Positions 10,440 to 23,206 of a stretch of DNA of 64,000 nt are shown piece after piece. This DNA comes from Paralithodes platypus. Lineage: Eukaryota > Arthropoda > Malacostraca > Decapoda > Lithodidae. Under the pieces are notes generated by a model. It worked only from the letters and a program-made list of their open reading frames with translations. It was not told the DNA's origin and ran no database searches. The stretch is from assembly GCA_032716605.1 (NCBI GenBank), contig CM064517.1, forward strand, positions 26,559,310 to 26,623,309, given 5' to 3'. Made by a program: the position numbers and the translations under genes. Positions within the stretch are counted from its first letter, which is position 1; every line of letters starts with the position of its first letter.

Positions 10440-10790
10440 AGAGGAAATGAAGGGGGGAGGAGGAGGCAGCATGGAAGGATGAGCAGGAGGATGAAGGATG
10501 AGCAGGATGATCAAGAATGAGGAGGACTGATGAGAAGGATGAGGAGGATGAAGGACGAGCAGGATGATAAAGAATGAGGAGGATGAACGACGAGCAGGAG
10601 GATAAATTGAATGAGGAGGATGGACGAGCAGGATGAAAGATGATGAGGATGGACAAGCAGGAGGAGAAGGATGAGGAGGATGGACAAGCAGAGTGGAAGA
10701 ATGAGGAGGATGAAGAACGAGTAGTATGAAATATGAGGATGAAGTAAGAGTAGGAGGATGAAGGATAAGGTGTAGAAGGATGAGGAAGGT
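10440..10790. repeat. Purine-rich minisatellite
   Basis: Irregular repeats of GATGAGGAGGATGAAGGA and ACGAGCAGGATGA. It gives Ser/Pro-rich false ORFs on the minus strand. Confidence 0.85.
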
Positions 10791-10960
10791 ACTAATTAAG
10801 GAAGTCAAGACACAGAGGACATTACCACAAACCAGTTTATATAAGCATCATTATCAGTGTCAGCCAACCGGCAAACAGGAGCTGACATTTCCTCTCCCTC
10901 TACCCTCCTGTCCTCCGATACTGACAGGATTATTGATATATGTTTGTGTGGAAGGGTCCA

Positions 10961-10961
<1 letters not shown>

Positions 10962-11045
<84 letters not shown>

Positions 11046-11072
11046 AGAGACGGAGAGAGAGAGAGAGAGAGA
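10962..11072. repeat. (TA)n-(GA)n microsatellite
   Basis: TA run with two short interruptions followed by GA. Confidence 0.95.
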
Positions 11073-11233
11073 CGAGAAGAGCATGAGTCAGGAGGAGAGA
11101 GGTTTGGGGAGGTCGGGAGATGAATGTGAGGTTGGCTGCGAGAGAGGGGACGGGTCGCAGGAGTCGCAGAGTGAGGGGAGCTGGAGCGAGATGGAGGGAG
11201 GGAGGGGGAGGTGGGAGAGACACGAGGGCCGTG

Positions 11234-11238
<5 letters not shown>

Positions 11239-11281
<43 letters not shown>
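11239..11281. repeat. (GA)n microsatellite
   Basis: Uninterrupted GA; flanked at left by a purine-rich GGGAGG tract. Confidence 0.95.
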
Positions 11282-11283
<2 letters not shown>

Positions 11284-11314
11284 TTTCTAAATTGAATCAT
11301 GATGGAGTAAACTG

Positions 11315-11529
11315 TTAACCCCTTTTGTAATGACGAATTAGTTTTAATTATATTCTTGCTATATTTAGGCGATTTTGTGCAGTTTAAGAAGGATCTGTGG
11401 TAGCAAAAAAAAATAAGTGAGATAGTTCGAAGCCTGTTAATTGCTGGAGGCCCTTATTGAGCTGAATAAAATCGTCTAATAGTAGCCAGAATAAAGTTAA
11501 AAGGACGGCATCGGTACTGAAAGGGTTAA
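11315..11529. mobile_element. H3 palindromic MITE
   Basis: TTAACCCCTTTTGTAATGAC at left and ATCGGTACTGAAAGGGTTAA at right. The middle contains GATAGTTCGAAGCCTGTTAA, the segment that is broken by TTAA-A at 35303. Confidence 0.85.
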
Positions 11530-11973
11530 GCAACAATATCCTGATGTGTTGTTATGTTTCACCCCTTTGATTACAAAAACACTCGGGGTAAACACATCTA
11601 CAACGTCGTATGGTTGGCCAAATAAGTCGTGTCGCCGCTGTCATTACGTTTTGCTCGCTCTGTGCTGTATTAATGTCTGTCATATGTTGAATAGGGTGTG
11701 TAAAGATAGGAACATGTTTGTATATCTCACTCGAAACGATGAATAAATGCTTAGATAGTGCTGATAGGTGTTGATCGAAATATACTTGGTGCCGCGACAT
11801 CACTTATTTGACCGACTGTACATGCATTGGCCACAGGTGAGGTTTTGTGTCCCCCTCACCTGTATGACCCTGGTACCGGTACTATATATTGGACCCAGGT
11901 GTAGTGGCCTAGCATAGTGGGTCACGTAAATACACTCTAACTCATAATAATGGCTCTGTTATTGTTGTGTGTA
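11530..11973. other. Unassigned unique-looking sequence
   Basis: Both strands have overlapping 66-83 codon frames (11546-11803) without recognisable motifs. I do not call a gene. Confidence 0.4.
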
Positions 11974-12346
11974 TCAAGGGGTACCGTAGTGCTTGGTTTT
12001 TGGTCTATATATTTAATTATATATACATTTTTTAGTTTCCTCGCTAGACCTCCAATCAAGCTTAGAAAAACACCCCCTAGACCCCCTTTCAAGATAAATT
12101 TGTACATTTTTCGGTAGAAAAAATTCTCGGCCGAAGGCCGGTTCCTTCTAAAATTAGAGGCTCGCTTTCGCTCGCCAGGAAAAAATCGACATCTAAAGGG
12201 CACAAAAGGTCTTAATATTGACCAAAATGTGAGGCGAAAGGTTTCAAAATCGCCAAACTAACAGAACGAACGTCTTAAAACCTCAAAACTAATATGCTAA
12301 ACATGAGAGAGAAGCGAGTCCAGAAAAGGGAGTACTATCCCCTTAA
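11974..12346 (-). mobile_element. TTAA-A MITE, variant B
   Basis: The left end TCAAGGGGTACCGTAGTGC has lost one T of TTAA; the right end is GTACTATCCCCTTAA. The minus-strand cassette is intact (GGCCGAAGGCCGG). Confidence 0.88.
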
Positions 12347-12546
12347 GCCTGAGATCACCTTATTGTTGTTTTAGTTTTTAGCGAAATTTGCAAGTACCGT
12401 ATATTATCTTACAACATGCAATGTACGAAATGTTATATGGATTGGCTAAAAGATGGGATATGGCTTTCATCTATTACAGGAACGTGTATATAGTTATATT
12501 TATGATTTTCCATATTGCATACTTCCCTGTAATGGTTATTTTTTTG

Positions 12547-12548
<2 letters not shown>

Positions 12549-12632
<84 letters not shown>
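12549..12632. repeat. (TA)n microsatellite
   Basis: Uninterrupted TA. Confidence 0.97.
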
Positions 12633-12634
<2 letters not shown>

Positions 12635-12744
12635 CATTTATTTGTTGTCAGTCTATCGGGTCTGTCTTATATTAAGTATATTTTCTTTTACATGTTTTCA
12701 TCAATTGTTCTAACATCTTTACTAATTTGTTGTTTGTGTTTCAG

Positions 12745-12789
12745 GTTAGTGTGCTGGGAGATAAAGTGAAGTGGGAAGCAGCCTCTGAG
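12745..12789 (+). CDS. Candidate internal exon of an unidentified host gene
   Basis: A 45-bp segment lies between a good 3' splice site and a good 5' splice site. TTCTAAC (12708-12714) fits a branch point 30 nt before the AG. The tract TTTGTTGTTTGTGTTTCAG leads into the exon, and GTGAGC follows it. The exon is exactly 15 codons with one open frame (VSVLGDKVKWEAASE); the other two forward frames contain stops, and its mixed composition contrasts with the flanking repeats. I do not recognise the protein and no neighbouring exon can be linked to it here. A chance arrangement cannot be excluded. Confidence 0.42.
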
Positions 12790-13190
12790 GTGAGCTATAG
12801 CATATTATGGCATAGTCAGAAACAAGGGAAGGGGCTTGTTCTCTCCTTCTCTTTCAATTGAGGAAGGTGTATACTCTTGTAGAATCTTATAGCATAGTCA
12901 GAAACATGGGAAGGGGTTTGCTCTCTCCTTCCCCTTCAATTGTGGAAGGTGTATACTCTTGTAGAACCTTATGGCATAATCAGAAACAGGGGAAGGGGTT
13001 TGTTCTCTCCTTCCCCTTCAATTGTGGAAGGTGTATACTCTTTTAGAATCTTATGGCATAGTCAGAAACATGGGAAGGGGCTTGCTCTGAGGAAGGTGTA
13101 TACTTTTATAAAATCTTATTGCATAGTCAGATACATGGGAAGGGGTTTGCTCTCTCCTTCCCTTTCAATTGTGGAATGTGTATAGGCCTA
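12790..13190. repeat. 82-bp minisatellite, about five units
   Basis: Units contain AAGGTGTATACTCTTGTAGA, CATAGTCAGAAACATGGGAA and TCTCTCCTTCCCCTTCAATT. Unit starts fall at 12864, 12946, 13028, 13093 (a shortened unit) and 13175. The period is not a multiple of three, so it is not coding. Confidence 0.93.
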
Positions 13191-13194
13191 CTCT

Positions 13195-13220
13195 TACACA
13201 CACACACACACACACACACC
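13195..13220. repeat. (CA)n microsatellite
   Basis: Short CA run. Confidence 0.9.
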
Positions 13221-13411
13221 ACTATGTTGGTTTTACGAGCAGAACGCACATAGACACACATGTGCATACTCGCTATCCGGTTCACGTAACTCAGGTATTA
13301 GCTTTGTTAGGATCAATAGATCTGATGTGGCTTGCTTCCCATTGCTTCCCTCCACTCTTTCTATTTATCTATCTGTCTCTCTGTATATCCACTGTTCTAT
13401 CTGTCTATCTA

Positions 13412-13735
<324 letters not shown>

Positions 13736-13965
13736 TTCTATCTATCCGTCTTTTCCCCTTTTCTGCCTTTTTCTGAGCATTAAGGTGTAAGGGTGTCTGG
13801 TTCTCCCCGCACTCTGAGACGCCGCTGCTCGACACTGATTTATGTGCCAATTACTAAGGTGTAGAGCAGGGTTGTATACTGGTGCCCTCAGCCGGCCTCT
13901 CTCTCTTTCTTTCTCACTTCTATGTCTTCTTCATTCACACTTCACTCACTCACTCTCACACACTC

Positions 13966-14355
13966 TCACGTAGAAGAGAACGTTACCTAATAATATACAC
14001 GTGGAAAATCGCAGAGGGTTTAGTACCAAACCTACATACTCCGATAGTCATGAAATTGAGTGATAGGAGAGGCTGGGAATGCGAAATCCCCCGGATGAAT
14101 AACAGGGGTGCTATGGGCTCTCTGCGAGAGGGCTGGTTATCACACAGAGGCCCACGTCTCTTCAACAAACTCCCACGGCGAGTAAGAGACATGAGGGACA
14201 TCTCGTTAGACAACTTCAAGAGAGCCCTAGATGTCGAACTGCAAAAAGTGCCAGACGAGCCCATCCTCGCAAGGGAGCGAGCTGTCGCTTCAAACAGTCT
14301 ACTGCACCAAATCACCACCCATAACGAGGGGCGTCGCGCTCCTTGGTGCCGCTAG
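13966..14355 (+). pseudogene. LINE reverse-transcriptase C-terminus, 5' truncated (family L2)
   Basis: An open frame of about 130 codons begins inside a CT-rich tract at RRRERYLIIYTWKIAEGLVP and ends at a TAG at 14353-14355. The WKI-EGLVPN block followed by GPRLFNKLPRRVRD and [13 protein letters not shown] is typical of the region downstream of the RT domain in CR1- or Jockey-like LINEs. No catalytic RT residues remain, so it is a truncated insertion. The copy at 36441 aligns over the last 70 codons and the last 45 bp recur at 30328. It is followed by a 3' UTR and a short repeat tail. The exact LINE clade is uncertain. Confidence 0.75.
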
Positions 14356-14560
<205 letters not shown>

Positions 14561-14639
14561 AGCTTATAGACTATTAATTCATTGTCATGTTAATGCCTCT
14601 CACCTCGCCGTGACTTTTCACACCTTCGAGTATCCAGAT

Positions 14640-14710
14640 TCAGTTCTGACGTAAATCAAATCGTCTAATGTTAGCCAGATAAATATATATGAAGTACGTC
14701 ATCGTATTAA
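14640..14710. mobile_element. H-type MITE arm fragment
   Basis: AAATCGTCTAATGTTAGCCAG is the right-arm word of H3/H5 elements; it ends GTATTAA, shared with the next element. Confidence 0.55.
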
Positions 14711-15050
14711 GGGGGAGGGTTTATTTATCGGTTGATTAAATTATTTTTGTTTTATTTATTTTATTTAGTTTCTTCCCTAGATCTCCATCAAGCTTAAGAA
14801 AACATACCCAAGATCCCCTTTCTAGATAAATTAAGGCTGGCAGATTCCTCCTAAATTACAGGCTCGCAATCGCTCGCCAGGAAAAAAAAACGACCTGAAT
14901 AGCACGAAAGGTCTTAACATAGACAAGGAAATGGGGCGAATGGTGCTAAAATCGCTTAAGTTGTGAATCGAATTTCCTAAAATGTCAAAACTAATTATGT
15001 TAAACATAGGGAATAGGGTGGGGCCATACAAACCAAGGATCTCCTCTTAA
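14707..15050 (-). mobile_element. TTAA-A MITE, hairpin region deleted
   Basis: TTAAGGGGGAGGG at left and GGATCTCCTCTTAA at right. It keeps GGCTCGCAATCGCTCGCC but has lost most of both hairpins (GGCTGGCAGATTCC only). Confidence 0.82.
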
Positions 15051-15756
15051 ATGTGTTAAATGTTAGGTGTGCCTTTAAATAACACGAGTACACCTGAAGC
15101 TACCTTATCTTATCACTTAATAACACAACCAGTAATATCACACCGCTACTGATATGGCTACACGGGTCATCTACGGGGATTTAGGATTTAGGATTTTTTT
15201 TTTTTTTTTTTTTTTGAGGAAGTTTTTTTTGTATTCATACAAAATCCATATACAGTACACCCAATGGCGACCCCTATTCATGATGAGAGATATATTACAA
15301 TTAGTTTTAATGACTGTTTGCTTGAACAGTGTCGGAAAGCTACCGTACTCTTTGGAGAGAGGTGGTTTGAGGTATACGAAACAAATGTCTATCTCTACGT
15401 ATCTATCTCTCTACCTATCTATCTCTCTATCTATCTATCTATATATATATATATTGTGGGGTGATTGTACAGTCACGGGCGTTGCTACAAAATCCAGACA
15501 GCTTCAAGGGCCTATCCTTACAACACTGACATAACATTTATGTTATTTCTGTATTATATTTGTGGGTGGGTATTAGAGCTGCCAAGTTGGTTTGAACAGA
15601 GTATAGCAGAGGTGAGTTATATAGTGTGGTAAATACAGGTCACGTTGCTGTGTCTGTAAGCCTGTAACTGGGGGGGGGGGAGGGGGGGGATATAATAAAA
15701 GGAAATCCTGAGGCTTCCCTCGCTGTGCAGGAAATGTCGGGATTTATTGGATTACC

Positions 15757-15769
<13 letters not shown>
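15051..15769. other. Unassigned sequence with poly-T and TCTA tracts
   Basis: T run at 15194-15216, CTATCTAT/TA run at 15400-15455, G run at 15670-15690. No gene recognised. Confidence 0.45.
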
Positions 15770-15992
<223 letters not shown>

Positions 15993-16278
15993 ACACACAC
16001 TAGTGAACACCTAGCTAACACAATACACTATTCGCCAGCAGTGCACAGAACAGTGAAGGTCGGAGAGTGATACATTTTATAGACACATTTATTTTGAGTC
16101 AGTACAACGCCCTTCCGCACATGTGTAAAGTGAATATGTGTATTAATGAAAACAAACATTAATACGTTCTTTCTGTTTAAATTTATTACATGATGCATAA
16201 ATGTCCAACGTGTCCTTTACAGTCACACGCATTGTTTTAGTTACCTCCCTAGACCCCCATCAAGCTTAATAAATAAAT

Positions 16279-16418
<140 letters not shown>

Positions 16419-16573
16419 ACACGCACATCCCCATTTTTTAATTTTTCGATAGAAAAATGTCCCAGCCAAAGGCTGGTTGCTCTTAAATTACAGGCTCGTC
16501 TGGAAAAAATCGACACATAAATTGCATGAAAGGTCTTCATATTGGCATGCAAATGGGGTGAAAGATCTTTAAA

Positions 16574-16768
16574 TAGCTGACCTCTGGAACTCTCTCCCAT
16601 AATGAGTCCTTCCCTCTTCCTATGACTTAAATTGCTTCAAACTCCGTGTGTCCAGGAATTTTGGCTCGAATGTCCCTTGATTTTGGCCCTGTCACTCTTT
16701 CAATTCTGGGGGAGGCACTTGCTACAGGCAGTTCTGCCTCTTGTCTTCCTCACTCACATAGAAAAAAA
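16574..16768 (+). pseudogene. L4 LINE C-terminal and 3' tail fragment
   Basis: CTCTGGAACTCTCTCCCA encodes LWNSLP, followed by two stops and then VLPSSYDLNCFKLRVS in the same frame. This is the WNSLP...FK-L signature at the end of LINE reverse transcriptases. The 3' part (CACTTGCTACAGGCAGTTC) and A-rich end match 33095-33255. It interrupts a TTAA-A copy, so it inserted after that element. Confidence 0.65.
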
Positions 16769-16834
16769 TATTGCCAAACTAATCGGGCAAACGTCTTAAA
16801 ATCTCAGAACATGAGGTAGGAAGGGGGCCCTTAA

Positions 16835-17527
16835 CGTGGTGTCTGGTCTATTCCCGGTACACTTTCCACTTCTGGGTCCCCGATCAGGTATAGTCTTATG
16901 GTTCTTGCTACACCTATTGTCCTGTCTATCTCCATGTCTGCTAGTTTGTCTCCTTCACCATTTGCTTGTTTCTCTAGCCTGTGTTCTCCTCCCCTACATC
17001 TCTTGAAAGGTAGACAGTCTTGCCAAATTAGCTACTTTCCGCTAATTCTAGAGGAAATACTTCGATCTAGAGACAATTGTTTACATCTAGAGGCATGAAT
17101 TCTAGCGATATTCTGGAAATTTGGACCATTGATATTACTGAGATTGTGGCATTATTCTAGCGATTTTCGGCATATATTTACGATCTAGCGGACTTGATTT
17201 GGTAACCCTGAATGATGGCCGTCCAAATATAGATGTTGTTTATGTTTTCCTTGGTGCTAATATAGCTTGAGTTTAGTAAGGTGATGAAGAACGAGTTGAA
17301 TGTAATTTCGAACATTTATATTGCCAATTTTCCATGTAACACAATATTATCGAAGCTAGTTGTTGTTGTTAGTCTATATTTTATTATTGATTAATTTCAG
17401 TGACGCTAATGTGATGATATATGTTCAGTTTTGACATTGGTACGTGAATACTGGATGTTATTGAAAGTTCAAGTAATATATGATAATTTTTTAGTATTGG
17501 TACATGAATGCCGGTACTGGATTTTAT
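16835..17527. other. Unassigned unique-looking sequence
   Basis: CTCTAG/TCTAG words around 17050-17180; no coding signal recognised. Confidence 0.4.
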
Positions 17528-17735
17528 TTAAACCCTTCAACATCGTGACGCCTGTTTTACTTTTGATTCTGGCTAAAATTGGATGATTTTATGGTGTTTA
17601 AGAAAGACCTGTGTTACTAAGAGGGTTTATTGAGATCGTATTTACCCATTTGAGTCGTATAGGTAGATTACAAACCGACTAAAATCGCCTAATGGTAACC
17701 AAAGTGTGATGAAAATAGTAATGTATGTTTAGTTT
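17528..17735. mobile_element. H4 palindromic MITE
   Basis: TTAAACCCTTCAACATCGTG at left with TTTTGATTCTGGCTAAAATT; the right arm has CGCCTAATGGTAACCA. The right terminus is degraded. It closely matches 59325-59534. Confidence 0.75.
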
Positions 17736-17771
17736 GATCTTGGTACATGACTGCTGGATTGTATTGAAGAC

Positions 17772-18196
17772 TTAAGGGGAGATGTGTCGTTTATATTGCC
17801 TAATTTGTGTATTCCACCCCCCCACCCCCCCTCTCCCTAGACCTCCATCAAGCTCTCCCCCGCCCCCGCCCCCGCCCCCGCCCCCGCCCCCGCCTCCGCC
17901 CCAGACCCAGACCCAGACCCAGACCCAGACCCAGACCCTCCTTCAAGATAAATTTGTACATTTTTTCGATAGAAAAAAAGTTCTGGCCGAAGGCTGGTTC
18001 CTTTACAGGCTCGCTATCGCTCGCCAGGAAAAAATCGACACCTAAATAACACGAAAAGTCTTAATATTGACACAGAAATGGGGCGACAGGTCATAAAATC
18101 GGCAAACTAATGGGCCGAACGTCATTTAATCCGAAAACTAATGGGGCTAAGCATGAGGAAGAAGTGTGACCAGAAAAACGGCCCATCTCCCCTTAA
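17772..18196 (-). mobile_element. TTAA-A MITE with internal GC-rich repeat expansion
   Basis: TTAAGGGGAGATGTG at left and CCCATCTCCCCTTAA at right. The spacer between CTCCATCAAGCT and CTTCAAGATAAATT is replaced by expanded CCCCCG and CAGACC units. Confidence 0.88.
17855..17938. repeat. (CCCCCG)n-(CCCAGA)n array inside a MITE
   Basis: Hexanucleotide repeats; the ancestral sequence here was probably CCCCCTAGACCC. Confidence 0.93.
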
Positions 18197-18608
18197 AGTA
18201 GGACAAAGTAGCACATAGTGAAAGGAGATGCTGGTAGTGGCTGCAATAGTTGAGCAATAGATGATAGAACCTTCAAGATATTTATTGTACTTATAGTTGA
18301 CAATGATGTATAATCCATATGGGTTTCATTTATAGTTATTTATGTATGTGTTTGTTATGCATGATAATATGTATATTATTATTATAAATATGTGTTGTGG
18401 TGGTGGTTGTTGTATTCGTGGTCGATGTAAAGTAAAAACAAACAAAATTATAGTTTTTGGGAGTTTATTTCAATATTGCAATAAAATAAACGTGTTGGAA
18501 TATTGCAAGATTTGTGGACATTCTACTTTACAGTAGTATAACTGTAGCTATAATACCGGTGAGCTTAAGTGTGTACCTACAAACCACATTAAACTAGGAG
18601 CTTAGCAC
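18197..18608. other. Unassigned sequence
   Basis: No gene or known repeat seen. Confidence 0.4.
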
Positions 18609-18966
<358 letters not shown>

Positions 18967-19034
18967 CAGGTATAAAGCAGTCCAGTCAGCGTGTCGGTGT
19001 ATGAGTCAGTAAGGTAATCAGGGTTCTAGGAAAC

Positions 19035-19400
19035 AGGAGGCTCCACCTTCCTTACTTCCTTCCTTCATTCATTCACCCATCCATCCATTCATTCATTTAT
19101 TCATTCACTCACCCATTCATTCATTTTCTCACCCATTCGTTCACCCAGTCAGTCATTCATTCATTCATTTATCCACCCATTCATTCATTCACCAATTTAT
19201 CCGTTCATTCATTCACCCATTAATTTACCCACCCATTCACTCGTTCACCCATTCATTCATTCATCAATTCATTCACCCACCCATTCTTTCATTCACCCAC
19301 CCATTCATTCATTCATTCACCCATTCATTCACTCATTCATTCATTTACCCATCCATTCACTCGTTCATTCATTCATTTATTTGATTATTCATATACTCAT
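19035..19400. repeat. (ATTC)n tetranucleotide array
   Basis: Imperfect CATTCATTCACCCATT units over about 365 bp; weaker traces continue to about 19680. Confidence 0.93.
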
Positions 19401-19890
19401 TCATTCATGCAGTCAATCAAGCAGCCAGTCAGTCATTTACCCATTTTGTCTTATTTAGTTGGTTGTTCAGTCTATACTCATCCATTAATTTATGTTGCCA
19501 TTTATTCATCCATTCTTCCCTGCGTTCATTCTTTCATCCCTTCACTCTGTTCTGCTTGCTTTCATTCATTCATTTATGGATTCAGTCACTCCTTCGCTTA
19601 GATTAGCATTTGTTCATTCAATTGTCATCCCGGTCCCTTTCCTATTTATTCCTTCACACATTCCTTCATCCATGCAGTTGCTTCATCCTTTCATAATTTG
19701 TTTTTCTTTGTTTATCTATAGTGATAGGAGTGCCATTGCCAACATAATTTGAACTATAATTTTCTCAATTTACCTTTTAATGTGATATATATATATATAT
19801 TTGTTAATATAATCGCCATTTACATATTTGTTCGGTGACTTGTAAGCCCTCTCTCCAATGCCCAGGTTCTGTGGCTTCATAAACTAAGGC
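19401..19890. other. Decayed ATTC-type sequence and unassigned DNA
   Basis: CATTCATT words persist to about 19680; a short TA run follows near 19785. No gene seen. Confidence 0.45.
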
Positions 19891-19977
19891 TTAACCCCTT
19901 CTGTACCGGCGACGTCATTGATTATATTCTAACTATTTTAGATGATTTTGTGCAGTTTAAGAAGACTCTGTGGTACA
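19891..19977. mobile_element. H3 MITE left half, cut by the LINE
   Basis: TTAACCCCTTCTGTACCGG with CGACGTC and the conserved GATTTTGTGCAGTTTAAGAA, stopping at CTGTGGTA where LINE 3' sequence begins. Confidence 0.7.
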
Positions 19978-20228
19978 GTCTGTTTCCCTTGGCAGTTCCC
20001 ATATACAGTTGCCCACTTACAAAGGAGTACAAAGGAAATCAAGCAACAACAGGTCTAGTGACCCTTCTAGGTTGCTTGTCCTCCAAAACACTGAGGATCA
20101 AGTGTCCAAACAGTGGTTTAGAGTGGGTAAGGGAACATTGGAAAGGGAACTACTGCCCTGCCACTAATGTGGCAGGACTAGGAAGTTAGTAGGGGACATA
20201 TGGGTTAGTAACTGAGGGGAGGATAAAG

Positions 20229-23108
20229 TTATTCATTTACAAACGCAGTCAGTCGCGGGTTTGATGCGAGATATTTGTCTAGGCGGAATTTAAATGAATC
20301 AACGGTGCTGCAGTCTATAACGTCTCGGGGAAGCCCATTCCACAAGTTGACAACTCGATTGAAGAAGAAATTCTTAGATTCGTGCGAGTTAAAAGATTTA
20401 CCAATAATTTTGCAACCGTTTCCCCGCGTGTAATTAGATTGGTCGATAGTGAAGTACTTACTACAGTTCATATTGTCGATGCCTTTGATGATTTTGAACA
20501 CTTGAATTAAGTCGCCTCTTAATCTGCGCTGGGTTAAAGGAAATAGATTTAATTCTCTAAGACGCTCTTCGTATGGTTTGTTCTTTAGGCTAGGTATCAT
20601 TTTGGTAACTCTACGTTGAACTCGTTCTAGCTTGTTTATATCTTTTTGGTAATAAGGGCACCAGGATTGAACGCAGTATTCCAGAAGAGGGCGGACTAAG
20701 GAATTGTAAAGGGTTAGGATAACTTCTTTGGATTTATGCTCAAATGACCTGCCTATAAAGCCAATTATTTTGTTTGCCTTCTTAACAACTTCTGAACATT
20801 GTTGACTCGGTTTTAGGTTACTCGATATTGTTACTCCCAGATCAGTTTCTCTGTTTACATTCTTAAGCTGAGTGCCATTCATCGAATAGTTTGCTTTCTC
20901 ATTTAGGTATCCGACATGTAGTACTTTACATTTATCCGCATTGAAACTCATTTGCCAAATTTGGGCCCAACATGACAATTTATCTAGATTGTGTTGCATA
21001 TCGTCAACTTGTTCTTTTGAGAGTACGCTATTTGCAATTTTTGTATCGTCAGCATATTTTGAGATTGTGCAGGTGAGACCCTCATCTATGTCGTTGATGT
21101 AAATTAGAAAGAGAATTGGTCCTAGTACCGATCCCTGGGGTACCCCGCTACTTACATTGGTCCATTTAGATGCCTTACCGTTTATGACTACCCTTTGCTT
21201 TCTGTTGCTGAGCCAATTTTCTATCCATTTCAACACACCGTCTTGTATTCCATGCGCTTTTAGTTTTAGCAGTAAACGTTTGTGGGGAACTTTGTCAAAG
21301 GCCTTTTGAAAATCAAGGTATATAATATCTACAGCTTTACTCTCATCGTAGAGGTTGAGGATATCGTGGAAGAAGTCTAAGAGGTTTGTTAAACAGGAAC
21401 GTTTTTTACGAAAGCCGTGTTGAGTATCTTTAAGTATGTTATTTTCCTCTAAGTGATTTACGAGTCTGTCTCGTATGACCGTTTCTAGCATTTTACATAC
21501 AACTGAGGTTAAGCTAATTGGACGATAGTTACTGGGTAGGGATTTGCTGCCTTTTTTTAATATCGGTGTTACGTTGGCTAGCTTCCACTGATCAGGCATA
21601 GTTCCAGACTGCAAGGATTTATTGAATAGTAATGTCAGTGGTTTGGAGAGCTCATTCTTAGCTTCCTTTAGAACTCTAGGCGAGATTGTATCAGGTCCTG
21701 GCGTTTTATTTACCTTGAGTTTATCTAAACAATTCAATACTTCTCTCTCTGTAACGGTGATATTGCTTAGAACATCTGAATTATCAATCTGAATCGGCGA
21801 TGGTGTAGGGATATCACTGAGGTCTTCTGTTGTAAAAACTGATGCAAAGAAGGTATTGAGGGCATTACTCATTTGTACTTCGTCTTTGGTGTATTCTCCT
21901 TTTTCATCGACTAACGGTCCAACAGTTGAAGTAACTACTTTTTTCTTTCTGATATAACTATAGAATTCTTTCGGGTTTGTTTTACTTTGATTCGCAATAT
22001 GTAACTCTAAGGTCTTTTTACTTTGCTTAATTAACTTTTTGGCTTTGCGTCGTAGCTCTACAAATTTCACCCGTTCTTCGTAATTTTGTGAGGATTTTAA
22101 TCTATCATTAGCTCATTTTTTAGCAAGCAGGCAGTTTGAAATATCTTTATTCCACCATTTGGGCTTATTATTATGGCCTGGACGCCGTATTTTCGATGGT
22201 ATGCAGTCTTGCACTGCTTTTAGGTAAGTGGTTTCGAATAACTTCCAAGATGTATTTATGTCGTTATTGTTAATTAAAAAGCTCCAGTCAGTTTCTTTAA
22301 ACATAGCTCTAAGTTTATGGAAGTTTGCTTTCTTGAAATTAGGGACTTTTTCGATGCTACTATTTGGTTCGTTACTAGTAAAGTTTAAAGTGAAAGTTAT
22401 CGTACGATGGTCGCTGTTACTGAATTCATCACCAACATTCAAATTCTCTATCAATTCTTCTTTTGTTGCAAGTACAATGTCAAGAACGTTATTACCACGG
22501 GTCGGCATTCGAACAAATTGATAAAGCGAACTCTCTTGCAAGTTCGTATACAAGTCATGTCCGGAGTGTGAAGTAAGAGTATCGCCCCACTTGGTCACAG
22601 GTAAATTAAAGTCGCCAAAAATTACGGTATCTTGTGAGTTACTTACATCTGCAATTTGTTCGTAAATTTCTCGGTCAGTTTGCACTGATTGAGCTGGAGG
22701 TCTGTATATTAATGCAAGTATTATTTTTGTACCTTTATTATTCTTTATTAGCACAAAAGATGTGTCGACGTTCACAATTTGAGGTTTTGACACGAGGGTC
22801 GGGTTAAGACTTTCTTTGATATAAAATAAAACGCCACCTCCATTTTTATTTATTCGGCTGTTCTCAAACATTACATAACCGGGAAGTGAATACTCTGCTA
22901 AAAAGTCTCTATCTTGTGTATTGAGCCAAGATTCTGTTATGCCAATCACATCATAATTTTCTGTAAACACTAGTTCCTCTAAATCTGAAAATTTATTGCG
23001 TATGCTACGAGCGTTTGCATAGAAAACATTCAAAGTTTTGGATTTGGGATTCAAGGAACAGTCTTTATTCAAATTATTGGTTCTGGTCGGATCTACATTT
23101 ACATTCAT
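20229..23108 (-). pseudogene. LINE ORF2: endonuclease plus reverse transcriptase, one nonsense codon
   Basis: The endonuclease part (EEP fold) shows NARSIRNKF, GITESWL, IFGDFNLP and SNSDHRTITF, covering the usual catalytic Asn, Glu, Asp/Asn and His positions. The RT part shows NYRPISLTSVVCKMLE, QHGFRKKRSCLTNL, IYLDFQKAFDKVPH, GVPQGSVLGP and the catalytic YADDT. The C-terminal region ends with WNGLPRDVIDCSTVDSFKFR. One in-frame TGA (22113-22115, after CLLAKK) separates the domains; the frame resumes immediately, so it is a point lesion. The first ATG in frame is at 23108. The same frame stays open upstream to about 23370, overlapping ORF1, so initiation by reinitiation or a non-AUG codon is possible. 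Otherwise about 960 codons, a normal CR1 ORF2 length. Confidence 0.93.
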
Positions 23109-23206
23109 GGCTGTCCTCGGTCCTCGGTCGTTATCCCTGACGGTTTTGAATTTGGGTCGTGTTGGTGGAGCTTTATCCAAATTCGCGGTTCTTGACGGAT
23201 TAGTAT

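Noticed and set aside
10309..10808. Ser/Pro-rich 115-147 codon minus-strand frames
   Set aside because: Purine-rich minisatellite read in two overlapping frames; no unique segment.
11546..11803. Overlapping plus and minus frames of 66-83 codons
   Set aside because: No motif, no splice context and open on both strands; chance is likely.
22228..22521. Plus-strand frame opposite the LINE
   Set aside because: Shadow of ORF2; the minus frame carries all RT and endonuclease motifs.
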